This document shows positions 14,778 to 22,452 of a stretch of 44,105 nt of DNA, in pieces. The stretch is from an uncultured Helcococcus sp. (GTDB lineage Bacteria; Bacillota; Clostridia; Tissierellales; Peptoniphilaceae), in NCBI GenBank assembly GCA_937926545.1, contig CALAZW010000079.1:1-44105 (forward strand), read 5' to 3'. The stretch's first letter is position 1. The number at the start of each line of letters is the position of its first letter. Made by a program: the position numbers and the translations under genes. The notes beneath the pieces were generated by a model. It saw only the letters and a list, made by a program, of their open reading frames with translations, searched no databases and had not been told where the DNA came from.

Positions 14778-15848
14778 ATGAAAACTAAAAGTTCGTTTAA
14801 GAATAAATTAAAAGTATTGGGAATAACAGGAGCTCTATTATTTAGCTCATTAAATATGAAAGACATAAAGGCCGCAGAAAGCTATAAATTACACAATGAT
14901 GTAAATACATACTACAGTGCATATGATGCAAAAAATAAAACTAATGCTGTTAAAAAGTATGGTAAGGGAAACTACTATATATATAAAAACTACGATGGCA
15001 TGGTAAATATATCAACTGTAGAAAATCAAGCTGGTGCTTGGATAAATCCTAAGGAAAATATTGCCTTAGAAAATGGAAACACCATGTACATTAAAAACAA
15101 TGTAAATGTTAGAAGTGGTAAAACTGTAAACTCAGATAAGGTTAATTACCTATTAAAGGGTGAAGAAGTTATAGCTGAAAATATGGGAAATTGGTATAAG
15201 GTTGTATTTAATGGAAATACAGGCTATATAAATAAAAACTTTATAAGTGAAAGTTATGTGTCTAATCTTAATTACTCTAATATGTATATTGCAAATAATG
15301 TTAATGTTAGAAAGGGACCTTCAACTGACTTCAAAAAAGAAGGATACTTGGAAAAAGGTAGCAAGGTACAAGCTTTAAAATCAGGAGACTGGTACAAGGT
15401 TATAAGCAATGAAGCAGAAGGCTTTGTTCACAAAAACTTTATAACTAATAAGCCTATTATTGATAGTTCTACGGAGCTTGCAAATAAGATAGTAAATAAG
15501 GCTTTACAATATAATGGTTACCCATACGTTTGGGGATCAAAGAATCCTAATGTTGGATTTGACTGTTCAGGTTTAATCCACTATGTATATAAGTCAACTA
15601 CAGGAGACGGACTAGGCGCTAGTACCCACCAACAAATTTTAAGGGGGAAGACAGTGTCAAGAAACAATATGAAGCCAGGAGACTTAATGTTCTTCGGTTC
15701 AGTATCTAATCCTTTCCACGTTGCCATGTATATAGGTAATAACAAGATGATTCACGCAGCAACACCTTCACAAGGGGTTATTATACAAGATGCTAACAAT
15801 TCATGGGCAGCAAGTAATTTAGCTACTGTAAAGAGAATTGTTGAGTAA
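14778..15848 (+). CDS. Secreted SH3b-NlpC/P60 peptidoglycan endopeptidase
   Basis: This 356-aa exported protein has a signal peptide ending in DIKAAE. Two SH3b domains follow (about residues 110-156 and 172-220, with NNVNVRSG and NNVNVRKG). The last 120 residues form an NlpC/P60 domain, in which GFDCSG gives the catalytic cysteine C263, FHVAMYIG gives H314, and MIHAATP gives the third polar residue H326. The family cuts the peptide side chains of peptidoglycan, usually between D-gamma-Glu and the diamino acid. The ribosome site is GGAGG. It is a single-gene unit between two terminators. Its promoter carries WalR-like boxes, in keeping with a growth-linked autolysin such as YocH, LytE or CwlO. 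Confidence 0.94.
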   Translation: MKTKSSFKNKLKVLGITGALLFSSLNMKDIKAAESYKLHNDVNTYYSAYDAKNKTNAVKKYGKGNYYIYKNYDGMVNISTVENQAGAWINPKENIALENGNTMYIKNNVNVRSGKTVNSDKVNYLLKGEEVIAENMGNWYKVVFNGNTGYINKNFISESYVSNLNYSNMYIANNVNVRKGPSTDFKKEGYLEKGSKVQALKSGDWYKVISNEAEGFVHKNFITNKPIIDSSTELANKIVNKALQYNGYPYVWGSKNPNVGFDCSGLIHYVYKSTTGDGLGASTHQQILRGKTVSRNNMKPGDLMFFGSVSNPFHVAMYIGNNKMIHAATPSQGVIIQDANNSWAASNLATVKRIVE

Positions 15849-15869
15849 TAAATATTGAAAAATAATTAT

Positions 15870-15907
15870 AAAAGGTCTATACTTTATAAAGTATAGGTCT
15901 TTTTTTT
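15870..15907 (+). terminator. Intrinsic terminator of the NlpC/P60 gene
   Basis: The perfect 18-bp palindrome TATACTTTATAAAGTATA (15879-15896) is extended outward by pairs including two G-T and by an A run against a T run that reaches 15907. Confidence 0.85.
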
Positions 15908-15918
15908 ATGGGGGTAAA

Positions 15919-16758
15919 ATGAAGGTATTAAAGGGAAAAGAACTGAGTGATAAAATAATAGATGAATTTAAAAATAAGATTAAGCCAGAAGAGAAGCCTT
16001 GTATGGCCACCATTAGGGTGGGAGAGGACAAGGGAGCCATCTCTTATGAAAAATCTATTAAGGACAAGGCTAAAAAGGCCAATATAGATATTTATAAGCT
16101 AGTCTTAGACCAAGATGTTAGGCAAGAAGAAGTAATAGAAATAATAGAGAAATTAAATAGAGATAGTGCTATAAATGGGATTTTAGTCTTTAGACCACTC
16201 CCACCCAACCTAAATGAAGAAAAAATTTGCAATAGCATAGAGCCCAAGAAGGATATAGATGGGGCCAACACACAAAGTTTACATAATTTAATGGTAAAAA
16301 ATACATATAGAAATGTGCCAGCTACGGCACTGGCCATTAAAAGCTTTATAGAAGATAGGATGGATATTAAGGGAAAAAATATTCTTATAATAAACAGGTC
16401 CTTGGTCATAGGTAAGCCTTTGGGATTACTGCTTTTAAATGATGATGCAACAGTGACTATGGCCCATTCTAAAAGTAAGAATATAGAAAGCATTTTGCAA
16501 GATAAGGATGTTATAATATCTGCAGTAGGCCAGGCTAATATTTTTAAATTTGAGAACTTGAAACCAGCTTGTACTATAATAGATATGGGATTATCATATA
16601 AAGATGGTAAGTATTTTGGGGACTTGGATGAGAGCTCCCTTGAAAATCAAGATGTATTTTATGTTCCATCTATAGGAGGTATAGGGGGCGTAACCACATC
16701 TATAATATTAAGACAGACCTATGAGAACTATATAGATCAGGAGGAAGATTATGAGTAA
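15919..16758 (+). CDS. folD: Divergent FolD: methylenetetrahydrofolate dehydrogenase (cyclohydrolase residues altered)
   Basis: This 279-aa protein has the full FolD layout: catalytic domain, then a Rossmann NAD(P) domain (INRSLVIGKPLG; SAVGQANIF). FolD normally oxidises methylene-THF to methenyl-THF and hydrolyses that to formyl-THF. Aligned by eye with E. coli FolD without gaps from the VG motif, Y43 is kept but the catalytic lysine (E. coli K54) is I47. The glutamine of VQLPLP (Q98) is F91. The KDVDG aspartates remain (D112, D114). The signatures PCTP and PVPGGVGPMT read PATA and PSIGGIGGVT. It may therefore be a dehydrogenase with weak or no cyclohydrolase activity. GGGGG precedes the start. 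It overlaps trpS by eight bases. Confidence 0.87.
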   Translation: MKVLKGKELSDKIIDEFKNKIKPEEKPCMATIRVGEDKGAISYEKSIKDKAKKANIDIYKLVLDQDVRQEEVIEIIEKLNRDSAINGILVFRPLPPNLNEEKICNSIEPKKDIDGANTQSLHNLMVKNTYRNVPATALAIKSFIEDRMDIKGKNILIINRSLVIGKPLGLLLLNDDATVTMAHSKSKNIESILQDKDVIISAVGQANIFKFENLKPACTIIDMGLSYKDGKYFGDLDESSLENQDVFYVPSIGGIGGVTTSIILRQTYENYIDQEEDYE

Positions 16759-17743
16759 GAAAACTGTCCTAAGTCTGGTTCAGCCATCTGGACAATTGAC
16801 TATAGGAAACTATTTGGGAGCAATGAAGCAGTTTGTAAAACTGCAAGACGATTATAATTGTTATTTTGGAGTGGCAGACCTACACTCTATAACAGTGCCA
16901 CAAGTTCCAAAGGACTTGAGAAGAAGGACAAAGGAGGTCATAGCCCTTTACTTGGCTATAGGTTTGGATCCAGAAAAAACAACCATATTTATTCAATCAC
17001 ATGTCAAAGAGCATCTTCAATTATATTGGGTATTAAATTCTATTTCTTATATGGGACAGTTATCCAGGATGACACAATTTAAGGACAAGTCACAAAAAAG
17101 TGATGAGAATTTAAATGCAGCCCTATTTACCTATCCAAGTTTAATGGCGGCAGATATTTTATTGTATCAGGCAGACTATGTACCAGTTGGGGAAGACCAA
17201 AGACAACATTTGGAATTGACCAGGGACTTGGCTGAAAGATTCAACAATAAATACTCACCAACCTTTACTGTGCCAGATCCTTTGATTAATAAGGGCATAA
17301 GTAAGATTATGAGCTTGAAAAACCCTGAAATTAAGATGAGTAAGTCTGATCCAGATGAAAATGCCTATATTTTAATATTGGATGAGCCTAAGGTAATAAG
17401 AAGAAAGATAAAAAGAGCAGTTACAGATTCTCAAGCCAACTTTGATTATAATGAAGAGCAAAAGGGATTGAGAAATTTAATTGATATTTATGTGGCCTTC
17501 ACAGGAGATTCTGTGGAAGATGTGGTCTTAAAATATAAGGAAGAATCCTATGCCAAGTTTAAGGAAGATTTGGCAGAGGTAATCATAGCTGAATTGGAAC
17601 CAATACAAGATAGATATAAAAAAATAATAGATGATAAGTCTTTACTAGAAGAAGTTTGTGAAAATGGAAGACTTAGAGCAGAAAGGGAAGCTAGAAGAAC
17701 TGTTAGCAAGGTTTACAGAAAAGTCGGCTTTGTTCAACAGTAG
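16751..17743 (+). CDS. trpS: Tryptophanyl-tRNA synthetase
   Basis: This 330-aa class I synthetase charges tRNA-Trp. The HIGH-type motif is TIGN in QPSGQLTIGNYLGA (about residues 11-24), and KMSKS is present as KMSKSDPDEN near 195. Length is normal. ATG 16751 follows AGGAGGA inside the end of folD, so the two genes are coupled. No T-box leader is present between them. The gene for an LCP protein follows at once. Confidence 0.96.
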   Translation: MSKKTVLSLVQPSGQLTIGNYLGAMKQFVKLQDDYNCYFGVADLHSITVPQVPKDLRRRTKEVIALYLAIGLDPEKTTIFIQSHVKEHLQLYWVLNSISYMGQLSRMTQFKDKSQKSDENLNAALFTYPSLMAADILLYQADYVPVGEDQRQHLELTRDLAERFNNKYSPTFTVPDPLINKGISKIMSLKNPEIKMSKSDPDENAYILILDEPKVIRRKIKRAVTDSQANFDYNEEQKGLRNLIDIYVAFTGDSVEDVVLKYKEESYAKFKEDLAEVIIAELEPIQDRYKKIIDDKSLLEEVCENGRLRAEREARRTVSKVYRKVGFVQQ

Positions 17744-17752
17744 GTGGGAAAG

Positions 17753-18703
17753 ATGAAAACATTAAAAAAAATATTAAAGATACTATTGCTAATAGTACTA
17801 ATAGGTGTAGCCTGGTACTATGGAACGATATGGTATCACAACTATACATCAGATAAGAATGCAGAAGGAAATGTGGTTAAGGAAGATATCAAGCCAGAGG
17901 ATTTGGGAGATAAAAATGAAATTAAGCCTTATGTTGATGGGGAACTTTTATTTCTTTTGGCAGGTTTAGACCAAAACCAAGGAGAATCAGGTGAGCATAC
18001 CAGATCAGATACTCTTATGTTGGTTAAATTAAACTTTAATACAGGTGAAACTGATGTTATATCCATACCTAGGGACACTAGGGTACCAGTTCAAGGTCAG
18101 TTGGATAAGATAAATCATGCAGCTGCCTATGACGGCTTAAAGTTAACTATTAAGACCATTAGGGACTGGTTAAATATAGATTTGGACTACTATGTTAAGG
18201 TAAACTTTGAATCAGTTGAAAAGGTAATAGACATTATGGGGGGAGTAGATATAGAGGTTCCTGAAATAATGGCTGACTGGGTAGGAGTTGAACCAGGCCT
18301 ACAAAAACTAAATGGGAAGCAAGCTCTTAAATATGTTAGATATAGAAAAGGATATGTGGATGGAGACCTGGGTAGGGTACACGCCCAACAAAAATTCATC
18401 AAGGCCTTTATGGATGAGATAACCAAGGCTGGAAATATAGCCAGAGCACCAGTATTTATAGATTTATTCTTCAAGGAAGTGGACACTAATATTTCCTATT
18501 CCTATATAGTATCCAAGCTACCATCAGCACCTAAGTTTGGCAGTAGTAAGTTAAATACCTACACCATACCTGGTGATGGACAGTATGTGGATGGTATATC
18601 CTATTACTTATATTTTGAAGAAGAAACCATGGAATTAAGAGACAAGGTATTAAAAGAATATGTAATGGATGAAGACTATGATGCAAGTAAGGTTGACAAT
18701 TAA
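17753..18703 (+). CDS. LytR-CpsA-Psr (LCP) family wall-polymer transferase
   Basis: This 316-aa protein has one N-terminal membrane anchor (about residues 8-24) and an extracellular LCP domain. Its landmarks are HTRSDTLMLVKLN, ISIPRDTRVPV (arginine cluster that holds the polyprenyl diphosphate), FESVEKVIDIMGGVDIEVP and ALKYVRYRKGYVDGDLGRVHAQQ. LCP enzymes move teichoic acid or capsule chains from the lipid carrier to peptidoglycan. ATG 17753 is used because AGGTGGG lies about five bases before it; the in-frame GTG at 17744 overlaps that site. It follows trpS closely and ends at a two-way terminator. The polymer it transfers is unknown. Confidence 0.92.
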   Translation: MKTLKKILKILLLIVLIGVAWYYGTIWYHNYTSDKNAEGNVVKEDIKPEDLGDKNEIKPYVDGELLFLLAGLDQNQGESGEHTRSDTLMLVKLNFNTGETDVISIPRDTRVPVQGQLDKINHAAAYDGLKLTIKTIRDWLNIDLDYYVKVNFESVEKVIDIMGGVDIEVPEIMADWVGVEPGLQKLNGKQALKYVRYRKGYVDGDLGRVHAQQKFIKAFMDEITKAGNIARAPVFIDLFFKEVDTNISYSYIVSKLPSAPKFGSSKLNTYTIPGDGQYVDGISYYLYFEEETMELRDKVLKEYVMDEDYDASKVDN

Positions 18704-18713
18704 ATAGACAAAT

Positions 18714-18743
18714 AAAAAAGAAGTACATATGTACTTCTTTTTC
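18714..18743. terminator. Two-way terminator between LCP gene and ppdK
   Basis: The palindrome AAGAAGTACATATGTACTTCTT, extended by flanking A and T runs, sits between the two convergent genes and can work on either strand. Confidence 0.9.
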
Positions 18744-18756
18744 TTTATCTTAAAGC

Positions 18757-21390
18757 TTAGTTAGCCTTGTCTTTGATAACTTTTTGAGCAGCTGCTAATC
18801 TTGCGATAGGCACTCTAAATGGTGAACATGAAACATAGTCTAATCCTATTTCATCACAGAATTCTACTGTATTTGGTTCTCCACCGTGTTCCCCACAGAT
18901 ACCTAAATGGATATCTTCTCTTGCAGATTTACCTAATTTAACGGCATTTTTCATTAATTGTCCAACACCCTTTTGGTCTAATACTTGGAATGGATCTTTT
19001 TCAAAGATTCCTTTTTCTAAGTATTCGCTTAAGAATTTACCAGCGTCATCTCTTGAGAAACCATAAGTCATTTGTGTTAAGTCGTTTGTACCAAAACTAA
19101 AGAATTCAGCTTCTTCAGCAATTTCGTCAGCTAATAAAGTAGCTCTAGGTATTTCAATCATAGTACCTACAAGGTAAGTTAATTCAGCATTTCTTTCTTT
19201 TAATAATGCTTCAATTTCTTCTACAACTTCGCCCTTAACATATCCTAATTCCTTAGGATCTCCAGCTAATGGAATCATGATTTCTGGAACTATATTAACG
19301 CCTTCAGCTTGTAATCTTAAAGCAGCCTTAATGATAGCTCTTACTTGCATTCTGTAAATTTCTGGATAAGTTACAGCAAGTCTTAATCCTCTGTGTCCTA
19401 ACATAGGGTTAACTTCTTTTAATGATTCAATAACGTTCTTAAGATCTTCTACAGATACGCCCATTTGATCTGATACAGCTTGAATTTCTTCATCTGTATG
19501 AGGAACGAATTCGTGAAGAGGTGGATCCAATAGACGAACAGTTACTGGAAGTTCTCCCATAGTTTTATATATTTCATAGAAGTCTTCTTCTTGGATTGGT
19601 TCAATCTTAGCCAATGCTTTTTCTCTTTGTTCAACTGTTTTTGAAAGGATCATTTCTCTTACAGAAGTGATTCTGTCGCTAGCGAAGAACATGTGTTCAG
19701 TACGGCAAAGACCGATACCTTCAGCTCCTAATTCAACAGCTTGTGCAGCATCTTTTGGAGTGTCAGCATTTGTTCTAACTTTTAATCTTCTTACTTCATC
19801 AGCCCATCCCATGAATTTAGCAAAGTTACCTGATACAGAAGCTTCTTCAGTTTCTAATTCACCAGCGTAGATATTACCTGTTGAACCATCTAAAGAAATA
19901 ATGTCTTTATCAGTATAAGTTTTACCATTCATAGTTAAGGTTCTTGAGTTTTCATCGATAATAATATCGTGAGCACCTGATACACAACATTTACCCATAC
20001 CACGAGCAACTACAGCTGCGTGAGAAGTCATACCACCACGTGCAGTTAAGATACCCTTAGCAGAAACCATACCTTCTAAGTCTTCTGGTGAAGTTTCAAC
20101 TCTAGCTAAGATAACATCTTCTCCGCCTGCATGTCTTTCTGCTGCTTCTTTTGCACTAAAGGCAATGTAACCAGCTGCTGCACCTGGAGATGCTGCTAAA
20201 CCTTTAGCTGATACTTCAGCAGTTTTTAAGGCTTCTGTACTAAATGTTGGGTGAAGTAATTGGTCTAAAGCGTTTGGCTCAACCATTAATAAAGCTTCTT
20301 CTTTTGTTCTTAATCCTTCTTCTACTAGATCAACAGCAATGTTTACTGCAGCTCCTGCAGTTCTCTTACCATTTCTTGTTTGAAGAATAAATAATTTACC
20401 ATTTTCTATAGTGAACTCTAAGTCTTGCATGTCTCTATAGTGTTTCTCTAGAGTTTCTGCAGTCGCTGCGAATTCATCATAAAGTTCTGGCATAATATCG
20501 TGTAAGTGTGAAATGTGTTCTGGAGTTCTGATACCAGCAACAACGTCTTCACCTTGTGCGTTCATTAAGTATTCACCATATAACTTGTTTTCACCAGTTG
20601 CTGGGTCTCTTGAGAAAGCAACTCCTGTACCTGATGTTTCTCCCATGTTACCGAATACCATTGATTGAACGTTAACAGCTGTTCCTAGATCATGAGCTAT
20701 GTCGTTCATTCTTCTATATAGGATAGCTCTTTCGTTGTTCCATGAAGCGAAAACAGCTTCTACAGCTTTTTCTAATTGTTCATGAGGATTTTGTGGGAAG
20801 TCTTCTCCCAAGTTGTCCTTGTATACTTTCTTGAATCCTTCAACAACTTCTTTTAAGTCATCAGCAGTTAAATCAGTGTCTAATTTAGCACCAACTGCTT
20901 CTTTTTTTCCATCTAATACTGCGTCGAATTTTGATTTAGGTACTCCCATAGCAACGTCAGCGAACATTTGGATAAATCTTCTGTATGAGTCATAAGCAAA
21001 TCTTTCGTTGCCAGTGTTTTTAGCAACAGCCTTAACAGCAACATCATTTAAACCAAGGTTTAAGATTGTATCCATCATTCCTGGCATTGATACAACAGCT
21101 CCTGAACGAACTGAGAAAAGTAATGGGTTTGTGTCATCCCCAAATTTCTTTCCTAATTTGTCTTCAGTCACTCTAATGTGTTCATCAATTTCCTTGATAA
21201 GGTCATCCCAAAGTTGTTCCCCTTCATCATAGTATCTGTTACAAGCTTCTGTTGTTACTGTAAAACCATAAGGTACATTGATTCCTAGGTTAGTCATTTC
21301 AGCAAGGTTTGCTCCCTTACCACCTAGAATGTTTTTCATATCCTTGTTACCTTCATCAAAACCGTAAACGTATTTTCTTTCCATCGGCAT
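18757..21390 (-). CDS. ppdK: Pyruvate, phosphate dikinase
   Basis: This 877-aa enzyme interconverts pyruvate, ATP and phosphate with PEP, AMP and pyrophosphate. Domains run ATP-grasp (GKGANLAEMTNLG at the N terminus), swivelling phosphohistidine domain (GGMTSHAAVVARG with H457 and the regulatory threonine T455), then the TIM-barrel PEP/pyruvate domain with GICGEHGG (C832). Length and spacing match the Clostridium symbiosum enzyme. The start codon follows AAAGGGGT on the minus strand. The gene for its regulatory protein lies 23 bases upstream on the same strand, so the two are one operon. In anaerobes it often works in the glycolytic direction using pyrophosphate; direction here is not decided by sequence. 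Codon choice looks more biased than in its neighbours, as in a highly expressed gene. Confidence 0.97.
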   Translation of the reverse strand: MPMERKYVYGFDEGNKDMKNILGGKGANLAEMTNLGINVPYGFTVTTEACNRYYDEGEQLWDDLIKEIDEHIRVTEDKLGKKFGDDTNPLLFSVRSGAVVSMPGMMDTILNLGLNDVAVKAVAKNTGNERFAYDSYRRFIQMFADVAMGVPKSKFDAVLDGKKEAVGAKLDTDLTADDLKEVVEGFKKVYKDNLGEDFPQNPHEQLEKAVEAVFASWNNERAILYRRMNDIAHDLGTAVNVQSMVFGNMGETSGTGVAFSRDPATGENKLYGEYLMNAQGEDVVAGIRTPEHISHLHDIMPELYDEFAATAETLEKHYRDMQDLEFTIENGKLFILQTRNGKRTAGAAVNIAVDLVEEGLRTKEEALLMVEPNALDQLLHPTFSTEALKTAEVSAKGLAASPGAAAGYIAFSAKEAAERHAGGEDVILARVETSPEDLEGMVSAKGILTARGGMTSHAAVVARGMGKCCVSGAHDIIIDENSRTLTMNGKTYTDKDIISLDGSTGNIYAGELETEEASVSGNFAKFMGWADEVRRLKVRTNADTPKDAAQAVELGAEGIGLCRTEHMFFASDRITSVREMILSKTVEQREKALAKIEPIQEEDFYEIYKTMGELPVTVRLLDPPLHEFVPHTDEEIQAVSDQMGVSVEDLKNVIESLKEVNPMLGHRGLRLAVTYPEIYRMQVRAIIKAALRLQAEGVNIVPEIMIPLAGDPKELGYVKGEVVEEIEALLKERNAELTYLVGTMIEIPRATLLADEIAEEAEFFSFGTNDLTQMTYGFSRDDAGKFLSEYLEKGIFEKDPFQVLDQKGVGQLMKNAVKLGKSAREDIHLGICGEHGGEPNTVEFCDEIGLDYVSCSPFRVPIARLAAAQKVIKDKAN

Positions 21391-21413
21391 TTTACCCCTT
21401 TCGTATTTTCCAG

Positions 21414-22211
21414 CTATTTATTAAGCTGACTTATGATAATATCGGCTGTTTCTTCAATTGGAAGTGAAGAAACGTCGATAATAGCACATCCAATTTCATT
21501 CATAATTTGGTTGGAATACTCAATTTCCTTAAGAATCCTCTTCTTGGTGCCGTACTCAGCATCTGCTGGAAGTCCTAAGGATTTAAGTCTTTCCTGCCTT
21601 AGTAGAACCAGTCTATTAGGATCCATGGTCAAACCAACAATTTTAGATTTAGGAATTTGATATAGTTCATCAGGAACTCTTACTTCAGGGACCAAAGGTA
21701 TATTGACAACCTTATATTCTAAGTTGGATAAATAGATAGATAAGGGTGTTTTAGTGGTCCTTGAAATACCAATAATTATTATATCGGCTTCCTTGAGACT
21801 ATTAATATTTTTTCCGTCATCGTTTTCCCTGGCAAATAGTAAGTATTCACTTCTAACATTATAAGGCATAATATGGTGGTTATCAAATGTACCAGCATTC
21901 AGCTCTTCGATTAAACTGCCTATAAATTTCGAAGTAGTATTTAAGATATCATAACAGTGGATCTTATGTTTTTTGCCATAAGTTATTATGAAATCCATAA
22001 GTCTTTCATCTTCGAAGATATAAAAGACTGTAGGGTCTAAAGAGTCATTTGCAATGCTTACTAGGGCATCTTCCAAGGCCTCTGTCGACTCGATACTTCT
22101 ATAGATTTTTAAATCTTCAGCGCAACCATAAGGAATTAGCTTATCAACTAAAATTCTTGTGATTAAATCTGAAGAATATTGGGAAACAATTGCTATTTGA
22201 GTATTTTTCAT
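21414..22211 (-). CDS. Pyruvate, phosphate dikinase regulatory protein (DUF299 kinase/phosphorylase)
   Basis: This 265-aa member of the PDRP/PpsR family uses ADP to phosphorylate the active-site threonine of PPDK and removes it again by phosphorolysis. The family P-loop appears as GISRTTKTPLSIYLS near residue 150, and GLTMDPNRLVLLRQERL follows near 200. The second in-frame ATG (22211 on the minus strand) is chosen because GGAG lies six bases before it; the first ATG, four codons earlier, has no ribosome site. It is directly upstream of ppdK, its predicted substrate, where T455 is conserved. The pair forms a self-contained on/off switch. Confidence 0.94.
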   Translation of the reverse strand: MKNTQIAIVSQYSSDLITRILVDKLIPYGCAEDLKIYRSIESTEALEDALVSIANDSLDPTVFYIFEDERLMDFIITYGKKHKIHCYDILNTTSKFIGSLIEELNAGTFDNHHIMPYNVRSEYLLFARENDDGKNINSLKEADIIIIGISRTTKTPLSIYLSNLEYKVVNIPLVPEVRVPDELYQIPKSKIVGLTMDPNRLVLLRQERLKSLGLPADAEYGTKKRILKEIEYSNQIMNEIGCAIIDVSSLPIEETADIIISQLNK

Positions 22212-22258
22212 TCCTATCTCCATATGATTAATTATGATGTGTTACCATTATCGTATCT

Positions 22259-22288
22259 ATTATACCAAATAATAATAATAATGGTATA
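22259..22288 (-). promoter_or_regulatory. Extended -10 promoter of the regulator-ppdK operon with inverted repeat
   Basis: On the minus strand TGGTATAAT (22267-22259) is an extended -10 box; the -35 position is poor. The inverted repeat TATACCA (22261-22267) / TGGTATA (22282-22288), with a 14-base AT-only spacer, covers the -10 and the region upstream, so a repressor or activator could bind there. Confidence 0.5.
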
Positions 22289-22355
22289 GTTTTCGGGTAA
22301 TTTTACCTATTATATATGGGTATAAACAATTAAATAACGATACCTTGGGGATTTC

Positions 22356-22384
22356 TTGACTATTAAACTATAAAATAATATAAT
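22356..22384 (+). promoter_or_regulatory. Promoter of valS
   Basis: TTGACT (22356-22361) and a perfect TATAAT (22379-22384) are 17 bases apart. The transcript would start near 22391, leaving a leader of about 60 bases. Confidence 0.8.
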
Positions 22385-22408
22385 TATTACAATATATAAG
22401 ATAAGCCT

Positions 22409-22437
22409 GGAGATTCGCCAACTGGCGAACCTTTTTT
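22409..22437 (+). terminator. Terminator-like hairpin in the valS leader (possible attenuator)
   Basis: TTCGCC (22414-22419) pairs with GGCGAA (22424-22429) across loop AACT. Further outer pairs continue past one A-C mismatch, and six T follow (22432-22437). The hairpin lies between the valS promoter and the valS ribosome site, so it can only act on valS transcripts. No T-box sequence accompanies it. Confidence 0.6.
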
Positions 22438-22452
22438 AATGGAGGGAATATA

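Noticed and set aside
16092..16493. Minus-strand 133-codon frame inside folD
   Set aside because: It runs antisense to the conserved Rossmann and catalytic parts of FolD and has no own signals.
22212..22452. T-box riboswitch ahead of valS
   Set aside because: The T-box sequence TGGNACCGCG and the specifier stem are absent, and the promoter leaves only about 60 leader bases.
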